From assembly GCA_944319815.1 (NCBI GenBank), contig CALUEX010000052.1, forward strand, positions 21,500 through 85,499: a stretch of DNA of 64,000 nt, written 5' to 3'. The first letter of the stretch is position 1. Every line of letters starts with the position of its first letter. The notes beneath the pieces were generated by a model. That model searched no databases and was not told the DNA's origin. It worked only from the letters and a program-made list of their open reading frames with translations. The stretch comes from an uncultured Prevotella sp. (lineage in GTDB: Bacteria > Bacteroidota > Bacteroidia > Bacteroidales > Bacteroidaceae). Both the position numbers and the translations under genes were made by a program. Below, piece by piece: positions 42,582 to 53,341 of the stretch.

Positions 42582-43166
42582 TTATTTGCCAGCTTTCTTT
42601 TTGCCAAGAGACTTCTGGGGTAAACGCTTGTATCCATAAATTCCTCGGTCATTCTCTAAATATAAAGAGTCAGGGCCTAAAGAATATATATCAAAAGTGT
42701 CAGGCGAAAGAATAAGTTGGCCATTAAGTATTTTCCATTCCGTATACCGTGGTTCGCCGGATGTACTAACAATAGCTCCTCCCTCAAGAATTTCAAAGTT
42801 TTTATCAAGGCTTTCCCATGTACCCAACAACGATGTCAAGTTTATAACTTTTTTTGCAAACATATCCTCGTTAAGCCCGTCAACGTGTTCTCCGATAACA
42901 GCTATCTTGTCACCGACAAACAGGCCGCCCAAAACATTTGCGCACGTATCCTCGCCTTCCAATGTGTAGACGACAGTATCGCCTTTATCTGTCACAAGTT
43001 CCAACGTGTGCATAGCCGTTCCTTCGCCACATCGTCCATAAACAGTTGAGTCCGTTTCCGTACTGTCAGTCACGATGTCCATAACTGGAACATTTTTTCT
43101 TTTATCATTACAACCAGCGACTATTAACACGCAAAACAAAAAAAAGATGGCTTCAAATGTTTTCAT
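42582..43166 (-). CDS. Lipocalin-like lipoprotein
   Basis: 194 residues; lipoprotein signal with lipobox VLIVAGC (Cys19). The mature N-terminus is acidic; the C-terminal half contains LLGTWESLDKNFEILEGGAIVSTS, EWKILNGQLILS and YGYKRL, which looks like the lipocalin-type segments in many Bacteroidetes lipoproteins. It lies between mazG and rnz at 13- and 10-base gaps. No enzymatic motif recognised. Confidence 0.75.
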   Translation of the reverse strand: MKTFEAIFFLFCVLIVAGCNDKRKNVPVMDIVTDSTETDSTVYGRCGEGTAMHTLELVTDKGDTVVYTLEGEDTCANVLGGLFVGDKIAVIGEHVDGLNEDMFAKKVINLTSLLGTWESLDKNFEILEGGAIVSTSGEPRYTEWKILNGQLILSPDTFDIYSLGPDSLYLENDRGIYGYKRLPQKSLGKKKAGK

Positions 43167-43179
43167 AGTTTTCGTTTTT

Positions 43180-43968
43180 TCAATTTTCTTCCATTAATTT
43201 TGCTTCATTCCATAGTTTATCCATTTCCTCCAAAGTCATGTCTGTCAGATGTTTCCCTGCCTTAGTAGCGTGCTCTTCAATATAATTAAAGCGTCGTATG
43301 AACTTCAAATTTGTATGTTCCAATGCATTATCTGGATTTAGTTTATATAAACGTGCTGCGTTTATAACACTAAAAATAAAATCTCCTAATTCTTTTGTTG
43401 ATTTTTCTTTATCGCCATTCCGTAATTCGGATTCTAACTCATTCAGTTCTTCATGCACTTTTTTCCATACATCGCCTTTATCCTTCCAATCAAAGCCAAC
43501 ATTTCCGGCCTTGTCTTGTATCCGGTATGCCTTGATTAAAGACGGCAACGCAGCAGGTACACCAGAAAGAACGCTCTTGTTCCCGTCTTTTTCTTTCAAC
43601 TTCAGTTGTTCCCAGTTTTCGCAAACTTGTGCTGCCGTTTCAGCCTTAACGTTACCGTATACATGGGGATGCCTGAAAATCAATTTGTCAGCCTCCATAT
43701 TGCATACGTCTGCAATGTCGAAATCTTCGGTTTCACTACCGATAAGGGCATAAAAACAAACGTGCAACAATACGTCGCCAAGCTCTTTACAAATATTCTT
43801 CTTGTCGTTTTTCATCAAGGCGTCACACAATTCAAATGTTTCTTCTATTGTGTTCGGCCTAAGACTTTCGTTTGTCTGCTTTTTATCCCATGGACATTGC
43901 ACACGCAAAGTATCAAGCACGTCTAAAAGACGTCCAAAAGCCTCCAATTTTTCTTCCCTTGTATGCAT
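43180..43968 (-). CDS. mazG: Nucleoside triphosphate pyrophosphohydrolase MazG
   Basis: Cytosolic NTP pyrophosphatase of 262 residues from ATG 43968 (MHTREEKLEAFGRL), which fits a -7 box at 43987-43995; longer frames exist upstream but run into that promoter. The N-terminal MazG domain has PWDKKQTNESLRPNTIEETFELCDAL and the CKELGDVLLHVCFYA metal motif (EExxE with ExxD spacing); a second, similar module appears in the C-terminal half (KVHEELNELESEL, KELGDFIFSVINAARL). Removes non-canonical or excess NTPs. Heads the mazG-lipoprotein-rnz transcript. Confidence 0.93.
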   Translation of the reverse strand: MHTREEKLEAFGRLLDVLDTLRVQCPWDKKQTNESLRPNTIEETFELCDALMKNDKKNICKELGDVLLHVCFYALIGSETEDFDIADVCNMEADKLIFRHPHVYGNVKAETAAQVCENWEQLKLKEKDGNKSVLSGVPAALPSLIKAYRIQDKAGNVGFDWKDKGDVWKKVHEELNELESELRNGDKEKSTKELGDFIFSVINAARLYKLNPDNALEHTNLKFIRRFNYIEEHATKAGKHLTDMTLEEMDKLWNEAKLMEEN

Positions 43969-43986
43969 AAATGTATATTTAGTCAT

Positions 43987-43995
43987 GCAAATGTA
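43987..43995 (-). promoter_or_regulatory. -7 box for mazG
   Basis: TACATTTGC on the minus strand, about 18 bases before the chosen ATG; no consensus -33 seen. Confidence 0.45.
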
Positions 43996-44017
43996 GATAT
44001 TTTCCATGAATATTTTG

Positions 44018-44026
44018 TATTTTTGC
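44018..44026 (+). promoter_or_regulatory. -7 box for valS
   Basis: TATTTTTGC, 38 bases before the valS ATG; -33 not obvious. Divergent from mazG. Confidence 0.5.
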
Positions 44027-44064
44027 ATCGTTTTTTATGGAATTAAGCAAATTTATCATACAAT

Positions 44065-46710
44065 ATGGAATTAGCAAGTAAGTATGACCCAAGGGAAGTT
44101 GAGTCAAAATGGTATCAATATTGGTTAGACAACAATTTGTTCAACAGCAAACCAGACGGACGCGAACCTTACACGATAGTTATCCCCCCACCCAACGTCA
44201 CAGGTGTGCTGCACATGGGACATATGCTCAACAACACAATCCAAGACATCCTTGTAAGACGCGCAAGGATGGAAGGGAAAAATGCTTGCTGGGTTCCGGG
44301 AACAGACCATGCGTCAATAGCAACGGAAGCCAAGGTTGTCAATAAATTGGCAAAAGAGGGTATAAAGAAAACAGACCTTTCGAGGGATGAGTTCTTAAAT
44401 CATGCCTGGGAATGGACGCATGAGCATGGAGGCATCATATTAAAGCAACTAAGGAGACTTGGGGCAAGCTGCGACTGGGACAGGACGGCTTTCACAATGG
44501 ACGAGAAACGCTCAAAAGGGGTAATCAAGGTTTTTTGCGACTTATATAATAAGGGACTTATTTATCGTGGAGCACGTATGGTGAATTGGGACCCCAAAGC
44601 CCAGACTGCACTTAGCGATGAAGAAGTTATTTACAAAGAAGAACACAGCAAGTTGTATTATCTCCGCTATATGGTTGTAGAAGACCCTGGAAAATATGCG
44701 GTAGTAGCAACCACGCGTCCGGAAACAATCATGGGCGATACGGCCATGTGCATCAATCCCAATGATGAAAAAAACACATGGTTGAAGGGAAAACACGTAA
44801 TAGTCCCATTGGTCAACCGCCAAATTCCAGTGATTGAGGACAGCTATGTAGATGTCGAATTCGGTACAGGCTGCCTGAAAGTTACTCCTGCACATGACAT
44901 AAACGACCACGCTCTTGGACTTAAACACAATCTTGAGACAATAGACATATTTAACGACGACGGAACCATCGCCGAAGCCGCCGGACTTTATGTCGGTATG
45001 GACCGTATGGACGTGCGCACGCAGATAGCCAAAGACCTAGAAGATGCTGGCTTGATGGAGAAAGTTGAAGACTATACTAATAAAGTAGGATTCTCGGAAA
45101 GGACAAACGTTCCTATCGAGCCTAAACTTTCAACGCAATGGTTCCTCAAGATGCAGCACTTTGCAGACCTTGCACTTGCTCCTGTAATGGAAGACGAAAT
45201 CAAGTTTTATCCTGCTAAATACAAAAACACATACCGCCATTGGCTTGAAAACATCAAAGATTGGTGTATCAGCCGACAACTTTGGTGGGGGCATCGTATC
45301 CCGGCTTACTATTTGCCTAACAATGGCGGCTATGTCGTAGCAGAGACACCTGAAGAAGCCCTTGAATTGGCAAAGGAGAAAAGCGGGAACAATACTTTGA
45401 CGGTTGCTGACTTGAAGCAAGATGACGACAGCCTTGACACTTGGTTCTCGTCTTGGCTATGGCCCATATCGGTATTTGACGGCATTAACAACCCGGACAA
45501 TGAAGAAATTAACTACTATTATCCTACTTCAGACCTTGTTACCGCCCCTGACATAATCTTCTTTTGGGTGGCAAGGATGATTATGGCTGGATATGAATAC
45601 CGTGGCACCATGCCATTCAAGAACGTATATTTTACGGGAATAGTGCGCGACAAGCTCGGCCGCAAGATGAGCAAAAGCCTCGGCAACAGCCCTGACCCGA
45701 TTGAACTTATCGACAAGTATGGCGCAGATGGTGTACGCATGGGCATGATGCTTTCGGCTCCTGCCGGTAATGACATCCTGTTTGATGAAAGTCTTTGCGA
45801 ACAAGGCCGTAATTTCAATAACAAGATTTGGAACGCTTTTCGCTTGGTCAAGGGATGGAACGTGGTTGACTCAGAGCAGTCAATGACCAACAAGATTGCC
45901 ACTAAATGGTTTGCTGCCGTATTGAAAACGACGAATGTAGAACTCGACAATCTATTTAAGAAATACCGTATTTCCGAAGCATTAATGGTGGTCTACCGCC
46001 TATTCTGGGATGAATTCTCAAGCTGGTATCTTGAAATGATTAAGCCCGCTTACGGTTCACCCATCGACAAGGCGACATACGACATGACGTTAGGTTTCTT
46101 CAATGACTTGCTGAAAATGCTGCACCCCTTCATGCCTTTCATAACGGAAGAATTGTGGCAACATCTTTACGAGCGCAAGGATGGAGAGAGCATAATGCGC
46201 GAAAAACTGTCAATACCAAAACCTACGGGCGATGATACTCAACTGGTTGACAACATTGAATGCGTAAAACAAATAATAAGCAATGTACGAACTGTAAGAA
46301 ACCAAAAGAACCTTCCGCAGAAAGAGCCCCTGGAACTGCAAGCAGTCAATGCTAATAAATATGCGGCTTATGATGACGTAACCATCAAGATGGGAAATCT
46401 CAGTGCTATAAACGTTGTCAATGAAAAATCTGCCAATACAGTTCAATTCATGGTTGGAACAGACGAATACGCAATACCCGTCGGTAACCTGATAGACATT
46501 GACGCAGAGATAGAAAAGCAGGAAGCCCAACTGAAGCACCTTGAAGGTTTCTTGGCAGGAATAAAGAAAAAGCTGTCAAATGAAAAATTTGTAGCCAATG
46601 CACCTGAAGCCGTCGTTGCCATGGAACGTAAGAAACAAAGCGACTCAGAGGAAAAGATTGCGAACCTGAAAGTGTCTTTGGCTGAACTCAAGAAAAAACA
46701 ATGTGAATAA
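44065..46710 (+). CDS. valS: Valyl-tRNA synthetase
   Basis: Class I synthetase of 881 residues. HIGH motif in [16 protein letters not shown] (about residue 50), KMSKS in [14 protein letters not shown] (about 535), the editing domain between them, tryptophan-rich [10 protein letters not shown], and a C-terminal coiled coil ([39 protein letters not shown]). All domains complete. Divergent from mazG, followed by a strong hairpin and a large inverted-repeat element. Confidence 0.97.
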   Translation: MELASKYDPREVESKWYQYWLDNNLFNSKPDGREPYTIVIPPPNVTGVLHMGHMLNNTIQDILVRRARMEGKNACWVPGTDHASIATEAKVVNKLAKEGIKKTDLSRDEFLNHAWEWTHEHGGIILKQLRRLGASCDWDRTAFTMDEKRSKGVIKVFCDLYNKGLIYRGARMVNWDPKAQTALSDEEVIYKEEHSKLYYLRYMVVEDPGKYAVVATTRPETIMGDTAMCINPNDEKNTWLKGKHVIVPLVNRQIPVIEDSYVDVEFGTGCLKVTPAHDINDHALGLKHNLETIDIFNDDGTIAEAAGLYVGMDRMDVRTQIAKDLEDAGLMEKVEDYTNKVGFSERTNVPIEPKLSTQWFLKMQHFADLALAPVMEDEIKFYPAKYKNTYRHWLENIKDWCISRQLWWGHRIPAYYLPNNGGYVVAETPEEALELAKEKSGNNTLTVADLKQDDDSLDTWFSSWLWPISVFDGINNPDNEEINYYYPTSDLVTAPDIIFFWVARMIMAGYEYRGTMPFKNVYFTGIVRDKLGRKMSKSLGNSPDPIELIDKYGADGVRMGMMLSAPAGNDILFDESLCEQGRNFNNKIWNAFRLVKGWNVVDSEQSMTNKIATKWFAAVLKTTNVELDNLFKKYRISEALMVVYRLFWDEFSSWYLEMIKPAYGSPIDKATYDMTLGFFNDLLKMLHPFMPFITEELWQHLYERKDGESIMREKLSIPKPTGDDTQLVDNIECVKQIISNVRTVRNQKNLPQKEPLELQAVNANKYAAYDDVTIKMGNLSAINVVNEKSANTVQFMVGTDEYAIPVGNLIDIDAEIEKQEAQLKHLEGFLAGIKKKLSNEKFVANAPEAVVAMERKKQSDSEEKIANLKVSLAELKKKQCE

Positions 46711-46716
46711 ACCACG

Positions 46717-46750
46717 GTCGTGCCTGGACGCAAATGCGTCCAGGCACGAC
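46717..46750 (+). terminator. Strong hairpin after valS
   Basis: Perfect 16-bp stem GTCGTGCCTGGACGCA / its complement with a two-base loop, starting 7 bases after the valS stop. The T runs come about 15 bases later (TTTTGATTTTTTT), so it is an atypical terminator. Confidence 0.7.
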
Positions 46751-46753
46751 TTT

Positions 46754-46947
46754 GAAACTGTTTTGATTTTTTTGTTAAATGGATTGAGATGTATTTTCGA
46801 GGCGTTTTTGATTACTGTTTGAGTAAGTTTAGCGGACTAAACGTCGAAAATAGCAATCAAAAACGGCCGAAAAGACGCTCAAGACATTAACAAAGAATAT
46901 ACAGTTTCCTCTTAAAAACAAGTTCTGTAAAAAATCAAAACAGTTTC
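46754..46947. repeat. Nested inverted-repeat element between valS and the clostripain gene
   Basis: Outer arms GAAACTGTTTTGATTTTTT (46754-46772) and its exact complement (46929-46947). Inside, a long imperfect hairpin of about 60 bases per side pairs TTTGTTAA...TTTTCGAGGCGTTTTTGATT with AATCAAAAACGGCCG...TTAACAAA, ending in the perfect centre GTTTAG-CGGA-CTAAAC. No ORF inside. It resembles a MITE-like or structured-RNA element. Confidence 0.7.
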
Positions 46948-46975
46948 TTAATTTTTCCCCGCACTGTTTCAAGTC

Positions 46976-48175
46976 ATGAAATCACATATTTTTCGATACA
47001 AAACCCGGTTGTTTTTATTATTGCTTGTTTGCCCGTTGTTGTTATCGTCATGCAGTGACGATGATGACATACCCGACGTTCCGCAAACTGCCAGGCAAAC
47101 GGTGCTGATGTATATGCCTTGGTCGGGAAGCAGTATTTACTCGTACTTCTTGCACAACATAGAATCATTCGAGACTGCTATAGAGAACAACAACGGTCTT
47201 GAAGGTAACGCCTTGCTCGTTTTCATCTCTGAAGACAGGACGACATCGCATCTTATCAAAATCACTTATGACAATGGCGAGTGTGTGCGGGATACGTTGA
47301 AATCTTACAATTTCTCAGAATGTAACTATACCACGGCGTCGGGCATCGCCTCAATCATAACAGATGCAATGGATGCCGCTCCTGCCTACAGTTACGCCAT
47401 GGCCATAGGCTGCCATGGTATGGGGTGGATACCGATAGGTACAAACGTAACGACACGTTCAAGAACCACATCCCTGAACGGGGCAGGCATCCAGCTTACA
47501 CGCTTTTTCGGGGACACATCGAACAGCAATTACCAAACCGACGTGACAACTCTTGCCGACGGCATAATACTTGCCGGCAAAAAGATGGAATATATATTGT
47601 TTGACGACTGTTATATGTCGAACATAGAGACAGCCTATGACCTGCGCAATGCCACCAATTACCTGATAGCCTCCACCTGCGAGATAATGATTGAGGGTAT
47701 GCCTTATGCCGAGATAGGTGTTGACTTGCTGAACAACAATTACAAAGGTATCGTTGACGGATTTTATGATTTTTATTCGACATATAGTACCCCATGCGGC
47801 ACGATAGGAGTAACCGATTGCAGTGAAGCGGAAGAAATGGCTAATATTATGCTGCAAATAAACACAAACTATCCAGCCGGTGTCAATGATACGGACGAAC
47901 TCCAACAGCTCGACGGATACACTCCGTCCATTTTCTATGACTTCGGCGACTATGTGTCACACCTCTGCCAAGACCAATACCTTTTGGCTGCATTCAACGA
48001 GCAACTTGAGCGCCTTGTGCCTTACAAGGCGGCTACCGAGACATATTATTCACAGCTTACAGGCAGGCAACGCCCTATAAATGCATTCTCCGGGCTCACG
48101 ATTTCAGACCCTACTACCAACCAAAGTGTCATTGAGGAGATGACACAAACAAACTGGCATAAGGCCACTCACTAA
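46976..48175 (+). CDS. Clostripain-like (C11) cysteine protease, lipoprotein
   Basis: 399 residues. Basic start, hydrophobic core and lipobox PLLLSSC (about residue 26), then an acidic DDDD linker typical of surface-exposed Bacteroidetes lipoproteins. C11 landmarks are QTVLMYMPWSGSS, the catalytic His in IGCHGMGW (about 146) and the catalytic Cys in LFDDCYMSNIETAYDLR (about 210). Cleaves after basic residues in known relatives. It is monocistronic, flanked by the inverted-repeat element and a convergent hairpin. Confidence 0.9.
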   Translation: MKSHIFRYKTRLFLLLLVCPLLLSSCSDDDDIPDVPQTARQTVLMYMPWSGSSIYSYFLHNIESFETAIENNNGLEGNALLVFISEDRTTSHLIKITYDNGECVRDTLKSYNFSECNYTTASGIASIITDAMDAAPAYSYAMAIGCHGMGWIPIGTNVTTRSRTTSLNGAGIQLTRFFGDTSNSNYQTDVTTLADGIILAGKKMEYILFDDCYMSNIETAYDLRNATNYLIASTCEIMIEGMPYAEIGVDLLNNNYKGIVDGFYDFYSTYSTPCGTIGVTDCSEAEEMANIMLQINTNYPAGVNDTDELQQLDGYTPSIFYDFGDYVSHLCQDQYLLAAFNEQLERLVPYKAATETYYSQLTGRQRPINAFSGLTISDPTTNQSVIEEMTQTNWHKATH

Positions 48176-48216
48176 CCATGGACTAAGACATACAAAACTG
48201 CTTGGTTTTCAAGACG

Positions 48217-48261
48217 TTGCAATAGGCCGCATTTTGAATTACAAAATGTGGCCTATTGCAA
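48217..48261. terminator. Hairpin between convergent genes (copy c)
   Basis: 20-base arms (TTGCAATAGGCCGCATTTTG and 48242-48261) pair with one mismatch around AATTA. It lies 41 bases past the clostripain stop; the rest of the 220-base gap has no visible gene. Sequence is related to the other family hairpins through the GGCC-ATTTTG core but is more distant. Confidence 0.7.
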
Positions 48262-48393
48262 TATTAAAGACTATTAATCATGCCCTAATTTGCCATCTTT
48301 TGCCCAAGCTATGGCCTTATACATAAATGCCAACGCAATGGAACAGAGCAGTTATGTGGCCATACGGAAAAATCACAACATTAGCCGTTGCCG

Positions 48394-48990
48394 TCAAAAG
48401 AACACAAAACCAACAGAATAAAACAACTGTGCAGCCAGTACATATATAAGGAATAATGGAGCAAACATGATAATACCGGCATACAAACCGTCAAATGCTT
48501 CATCAAGACTGGCGTATGTCCCTCCGACCATCCCATACGTAAACGACAGCACAGTAATGATAAACGCTGCCATTGGGACAATCGCTGCGCTGAACGCACT
48601 GGGAAAAAGTCCGCCTGAAACCCCTAATAACACTGCGTGCGGGACAAAAGCAAGTAAAACTATAAGCAAGGCCATAATGACAAGCAAAATGAAAACCCAA
48701 ATTAAGGCGTGGCGCTGGCCATAGGCAAGTGGTTTCTTGTGCAAAAACGCTGTCAACGCCCGGCCCAGTCCGCTGTTGACATACGCCCCGTATGCTATTG
48801 TGCATAAAAGCAGCCACACAAGTAGTCTGTTCGACAAATTATCCGCAAAATTGCCGAAAAACCACCTTATGCCCTCACCGCTCAACAATGACTTCACCTG
48901 TAACGTTGGTGCTACCGACGCTGCAACCCACGAGAACAAAATGAGGAGTAATTGCAAAAATACTATTATTCCGGCAATCTTGTGTTTCAT
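48394..48990 (-). CDS. Shortened AbgT-like integral membrane protein
   Basis: 198 residues from ATG 48990 (the TTG at 49014 is unlikely). About five hydrophobic helices. The N-terminal part (VKSLLSGEGIRWFFGNFADN...VWLLLCTIAYGAYVNSGLG) and the C-terminal part (IVPMAAFIITVLSFTYGMVGGTYASLDEAFDGL...MFAPLFLIYVLAAQLF) match, by my reading, two separated segments of AbgT-family p-aminobenzoyl-glutamate/drug transporters, which are about 500 residues long. The middle is missing. Transport function is therefore uncertain. It lies after a response regulator gene, same strand, 54-base gap. Confidence 0.65.
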   Translation of the reverse strand: MKHKIAGIIVFLQLLLILFSWVAASVAPTLQVKSLLSGEGIRWFFGNFADNLSNRLLVWLLLCTIAYGAYVNSGLGRALTAFLHKKPLAYGQRHALIWVFILLVIMALLIVLLAFVPHAVLLGVSGGLFPSAFSAAIVPMAAFIITVLSFTYGMVGGTYASLDEAFDGLYAGIIMFAPLFLIYVLAAQLFYSVGFVFF

Positions 48991-49044
48991 AAGCGGTAAT
49001 GATAATCTTCCCAAGATTTAACTAATACAGGATTGTTGGCCATA

Positions 49045-49770
49045 TCAATTTTCGTCAGGCTTGATATTGTCAGCATCGAGAATGTGCAGCTCTATGGCTT
49101 TCGTGACCAGTCTTGTAGCATTCACTCCTATGCCGCCATTCCCGTTTGGAAACAACTTGCGCACAAGTTCGTTCTGCCGCTTTTCAAGGCTTTTCACCCC
49201 AAAAGGCATACCGCGCAACCCTGTTATCTGTTCCTTTGTGTACCCCAAGGCCAAATGGCGCAAAAAGCGTTCGTCATATTCGTCAATCTCGTAATCCACC
49301 AAGGCTTCCTGCTTCATTATTTGGCTGTTTACACTACGTTTGAACCTTCGTATTATAGCTTCAAGAATAGGTTGGTTGAACACTAACTTTTTTCCATTCA
49401 TAACCCCAACCACTTCGTCGCGTGTCAGCAATTCACCGCTTTTCAGTATAATCCCGTCGCATCCGGCGTCGAGAGCATCAACCCATAATTTCTCGTTCAA
49501 TATTTCACCTGTAAAAATCAACACCTTTATGTCTTTGTAGGCATCTTTTGTCTGCCTGCAAATCTCCACTCCGACAGTAGTAGAACCGCCAAGACCTAAA
49601 TCGAGCAAGACCAAATCAGGCAGTTGGTTTTTCATCAAGCGCCAATAGTCTATTTCATTTCCGGCAGTTCCGATGATTTCAGCTTCCGGAACGTCGCTGC
49701 GCAAAATTCCTTCCGTACCTTTCAATTCCAAAGGCACATCTTCAACGATTATAACCTTAAAATTGTCCAT
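49045..49770 (-). CDS. Response regulator (receiver plus C-terminal HTH-like domain)
   Basis: 241 residues. Receiver domain (about 1-130): acidic pair in VIIVEDVP, phospho-acceptor Asp in DLVLLDLGLGG, Thr/Ser switch region LIFTGE, Lys in GIILKSGELL. The C-terminal part (about 165-241) holds a LuxR/NarL-like helix set, FLRHLALGYTKEQITGLRGMPFGVKSLEKRQNELVRKL (shown in part), but is divergent. Encoded 58 bases after the giant sensor kinase, so the two make a probable two-component pair. Confidence 0.88.
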   Translation of the reverse strand: MDNFKVIIVEDVPLELKGTEGILRSDVPEAEIIGTAGNEIDYWRLMKNQLPDLVLLDLGLGGSTTVGVEICRQTKDAYKDIKVLIFTGEILNEKLWVDALDAGCDGIILKSGELLTRDEVVGVMNGKKLVFNQPILEAIIRRFKRSVNSQIMKQEALVDYEIDEYDERFLRHLALGYTKEQITGLRGMPFGVKSLEKRQNELVRKLFPNGNGGIGVNATRLVTKAIELHILDADNIKPDEN

Positions 49771-49828
49771 AATAACTTATATTTAATCAAACGGCAAACA
49801 TCCAATCACAAGACCATTGCCGATACAT

Positions 49829-52800
49829 TCAATTAGCATTTATGTCACTCAGGCTTCGTGGTAACACAAGTTCTATCAAAGCCCCACCCTCCTCGATTTT
49901 TGTGACGGTTATTCCGCACCCATGCAAATTTGTCTGCTCCGCACATTCACGCACAATCTGGCGGCAAACAAAAAACGGTATATTCTCGGTCGAAGGGACT
50001 GTAAATAAATTTTTATATTCTTCGTCGGTCAAGCACAAATCACGGCATAGGATATGAAACTTCGCATATTCCCTTGATTTTGTTGACAATGAAATATCAG
50101 ACGTGGCAAAGCCACAACGTTTTTTCAACGTCTCAAACAAATAGGCTATGAGCGTGGCGTCACCTAAGACATATCCATCGATACCTGTCAGGCTTTTTAT
50201 CGAGACTGTTTTGCACTCAAACGAAACAAGACGTAATTGCTCGTTTACCTGCCGGCACAATATTGAATAAAGCTCTTTGTAATATTCAACGACCTCACTG
50301 ACTTTGTCTATGTCCTTTTCCGCACCGTCTATCAACTGCCTGATACGTGAAGGATAATACATGGTTTCATGTTTTAAAGCACTTAGGCCATTATCTATCA
50401 CGTTATTTGTGATGTAAAATTTTTCGGCTTCGTATGTAACACGGTTATGTTCGTCTTCAATTAATTCGAGATTTAGTGTTTTTGTCATTTCCTGATTAAC
50501 AGAGCGACTCAACGAACTTTTTATCTCTAATAGTATCGTTTTCAACACATTGGGAAATCTGTTTGTATCCACGGAACTGACACGTGCCAACTTTTCCACG
50601 TCGCTTATATCCGACAACAAAACCTTGTTGATGTTTTCAACCTTGTCAACACACAGCCTGAAAAACAACACATGGCGATAATAAAGGAAGTAATAAGCGA
50701 AAACAATAGTAACAAGAAGCAAAACAAGAAGAACTACGGCAACAGCCTTGTTCATGCTTGAATTTTGTATTGTCATACAATAATCATCAAGCCCCTTGTC
50801 TGCCGACACCTCTTTAAACAACTGCGTGTAGACCTTATTATTGTAAGTGTACAAATCCCATTCGTGTAAAGCCAGGGCCGCTACAGCACTTTCATTTCGG
50901 ATGTCGAGTATTATGTCATAATTAATATTGATTTTTTCATGAAACCACTGAATTTCAGCTGGAGGCTTTCCGTTTTCTCCTTCTAAAGTAATAAATCGGC
51001 TGTCATTCGGTTTTTCAGCTTTATACAACTTATTGAGATATTTAAATACCGAATCGGCAAATGTCAAAGTTTTTTCATAATTACCGTTCACGTTGCTATA
51101 ATATGCCGAGTCTGCATAAGCATCAGCTTCAGCTGCATATTGGGCTGTTATGTTACTGGCTTTTAAGTTCACTACCCCGTAACAAAAAAACAATATCAAC
51201 AATACACTTCTGACTAAGCCATATGGCAAGCGAAAAAAGAAACGGCTGCCATGACCTTTTTCACTTTCGGCGTACAATCCGCAAACATTAAAGGTTTTGC
51301 TTATTTTACGGTATTTATTGATTATGCCTTTACAATTCATGAGACCAAAACCATGCCCGTTATATACAGTATGGTCAAAAATACTGGAAAGTTCGGCTTG
51401 GGATAACCCTACGCCATTGTCCTCTACTGAAATTTCAACATACGTAGGCTCTTTTACCGCATATATCTTCACGGCGCCTCCTTTAGGGGTGAACTTCCTC
51501 GCATTGTCTGCTATGGTATTCAACATAAACAACGTCAATACCTTATCTGCCTTAACTACGACATCTAATGGTTCAACAGAGAGCTCTACACCTTTCAGAC
51601 GAAAAGACATTTCTGATTTAGCCAGCAGAGAAAACAAATCTCTTAGGTTGAAACTTTCAATATTAATGCTAAGTTTACCTTGTTGTATTTGTATCCAATG
51701 CGTAAGCACATTGTTGTAGCTGTTTATGCAGTCCGTGAGTTCGGCAATATAAGCAAAACGTTCACGGCATTCATCCTCGTCTCCAGTTGCGTTTTTCAGT
51801 CGTTTTACCTCATTTGCAATCCTGTCAATAAACGGCAACACACCATTAACAAGGAACACTTTGGCTCTATTGTCAAGACAGTTTTTTTTGTTCTTTTCCA
51901 GTTTTAAACGACTAAGTGACAATGTTTCGGATGCTGCTTCGTATTTTTCATCCAGTTCGATTGATTTTCGTTCTTTCCAGTTTTCATACTTTTGCAACGG
52001 TATCAACAAACTTTTTATTCGTTCGCTGTTGTTCATCCGTTTTCCCAATTTATTGAAAAAAAACAAAAGTGCGACGACTACGACAATCAAGCAAAGTATG
52101 GATATAATCAAGATATTTTGTTGCGATGATATACGTTGCAACTGCTCAACCCGCGCTTCCAACTGCCGGTCCTGCCGTGTCTCATCCTGAATGTCTAAAT
52201 ACTTATTCCGGTTTAAGTCACTATTATATTTGTCGTTCATTGCCGAATATACCAAACTAAGGCATTCTCTTATACTCGCTACCTGACTGGGAGACTTTTC
52301 GATATTTACGTTTTTTGTCAAGGCATTTTCCAGGCAAATAAGAGACGACCTGTAATCCCCTAAGGCCCAATAGCAAGAAGACAACGTGCGATAGGCACCA
52401 GCTACTTGGTAAATGTCGCCATAAGAATTAAACAAATCCAGCGACTTTTGCGCAAAATAACCAGCAAGAAGGCTATCAGGCATATTGTCAACATTTAAAT
52501 AACGTATGACAGGCTTATTGTTGGCAATCAACTGCCTACCTTCATCTTTGTCAAGTAAATGCTCACTTATTGCCTGCAGAGCGTTTGCTTCCCAGTAAAC
52601 CATACCGGCTTGTTGCGCCAAAGAATAACATTTCACCAAATACTCAAATTCATCTTGATATATATCATGCTTTGATTTACCTTCGATGATGCCTCCACTT
52701 CCTATCTGATACAAAAGATTTAGATATTGCGCAGTATCATTTTGAATGTCATTGGCACTTTTCAATGCGGCTAATGCTTCTGCTGCTTGATTTGTCAGCC

Positions 52801-53341
52801 CCACATAATAATAATATGTCGAAGAAACTATTGCAAATTCAGTTCGTGCATATAAGAAACGTGCGTCAACCCGGTCTGACAAGGAATTGCGTTCTTCATA
52901 AATTCGCCTAATCCTCCCTATGGCGCGTTCCCTGTAATCGTAAAAATCCTTGTTCTTTGATTCACGTTGACACAGACGCATTAACTGCACATCAGCAATA
53001 AGCAATTCTACCTGGTTGTCTGTTATAAGTTCAACGCTATCAAGCAAGCGATAGGCTTTCTCATATTCCATCTTTGCGATATTGACAAAAGCTAAATTAT
53101 TGTATGCTTCCGCCCTGCCGGCAGGATAATCCGTAGCCAATCGCAATGCTTTATTTGAATATACGTTTACCGAATCAAGATTTTTGTAATGAAACGCATA
53201 AGACAAGGTATTCAGCTTGTCAACCGTTTCATCGCAATCCCGATGCGAACAAGCTGAAAAAAAGAAAAGACCCAATACGGCAATAAGCCATATTGAGCCT
53301 TTAAGATTATATTTAGTCTCGTGCTTTGGCAATGTAACCAA
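49829..53341 (-). CDS. Giant sensor histidine kinase with TPR sensor and second C-terminal unit (DUF5112/5113-like)
   Basis: About 1170 residues. Lipoprotein-like N-terminus ([15 protein letters not shown]), TPR-type helical sensor (about 35-395), transmembrane helix (about 400-422), kinase region with the candidate phospho-His in [13 protein letters not shown] (about 545) and HATPase motifs [34 protein letters not shown] second signal-like helix (about 705-722), a periplasmic segment, another helix (about 862-884) and a second, degenerate kinase-like cytoplasmic part follow. It resembles two sensor proteins joined. No ATG is near; TTG at 53341 or 53332 would start inside the end of eda. Partner: the response regulator downstream. 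Confidence 0.82.
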   Translation of the reverse strand: MVTLPKHETKYNLKGSIWLIAVLGLFFFSACSHRDCDETVDKLNTLSYAFHYKNLDSVNVYSNKALRLATDYPAGRAEAYNNLAFVNIAKMEYEKAYRLLDSVELITDNQVELLIADVQLMRLCQRESKNKDFYDYRERAIGRIRRIYEERNSLSDRVDARFLYARTEFAIVSSTYYYYVGLTNQAAEALAALKSANDIQNDTAQYLNLLYQIGSGGIIEGKSKHDIYQDEFEYLVKCYSLAQQAGMVYWEANALQAISEHLLDKDEGRQLIANNKPVIRYLNVDNMPDSLLAGYFAQKSLDLFNSYGDIYQVAGAYRTLSSCYWALGDYRSSLICLENALTKNVNIEKSPSQVASIRECLSLVYSAMNDKYNSDLNRNKYLDIQDETRQDRQLEARVEQLQRISSQQNILIISILCLIVVVVALLFFFNKLGKRMNNSERIKSLLIPLQKYENWKERKSIELDEKYEAASETLSLSRLKLEKNKKNCLDNRAKVFLVNGVLPFIDRIANEVKRLKNATGDEDECRERFAYIAELTDCINSYNNVLTHWIQIQQGKLSINIESFNLRDLFSLLAKSEMSFRLKGVELSVEPLDVVVKADKVLTLFMLNTIADNARKFTPKGGAVKIYAVKEPTYVEISVEDNGVGLSQAELSSIFDHTVYNGHGFGLMNCKGIINKYRKISKTFNVCGLYAESEKGHGSRFFFRLPYGLVRSVLLILFFCYGVVNLKASNITAQYAAEADAYADSAYYSNVNGNYEKTLTFADSVFKYLNKLYKAEKPNDSRFITLEGENGKPPAEIQWFHEKININYDIILDIRNESAVAALALHEWDLYTYNNKVYTQLFKEVSADKGLDDYCMTIQNSSMNKAVAVVLLVLLLVTIVFAYYFLYYRHVLFFRLCVDKVENINKVLLSDISDVEKLARVSSVDTNRFPNVLKTILLEIKSSLSRSVNQEMTKTLNLELIEDEHNRVTYEAEKFYITNNVIDNGLSALKHETMYYPSRIRQLIDGAEKDIDKVSEVVEYYKELYSILCRQVNEQLRLVSFECKTVSIKSLTGIDGYVLGDATLIAYLFETLKKRCGFATSDISLSTKSREYAKFHILCRDLCLTDEEYKNLFTVPSTENIPFFVCRQIVRECAEQTNLHGCGITVTKIEEGGALIELVLPRSLSDINAN

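Noticed and set aside
46717-46750. Hairpin after valS as another REP unit like that at 22.1 kb
   Set aside because: Both contain GGACGC-type stems, but the loop and the stem order differ and there is no paired second unit, so a terminator is the simpler reading.
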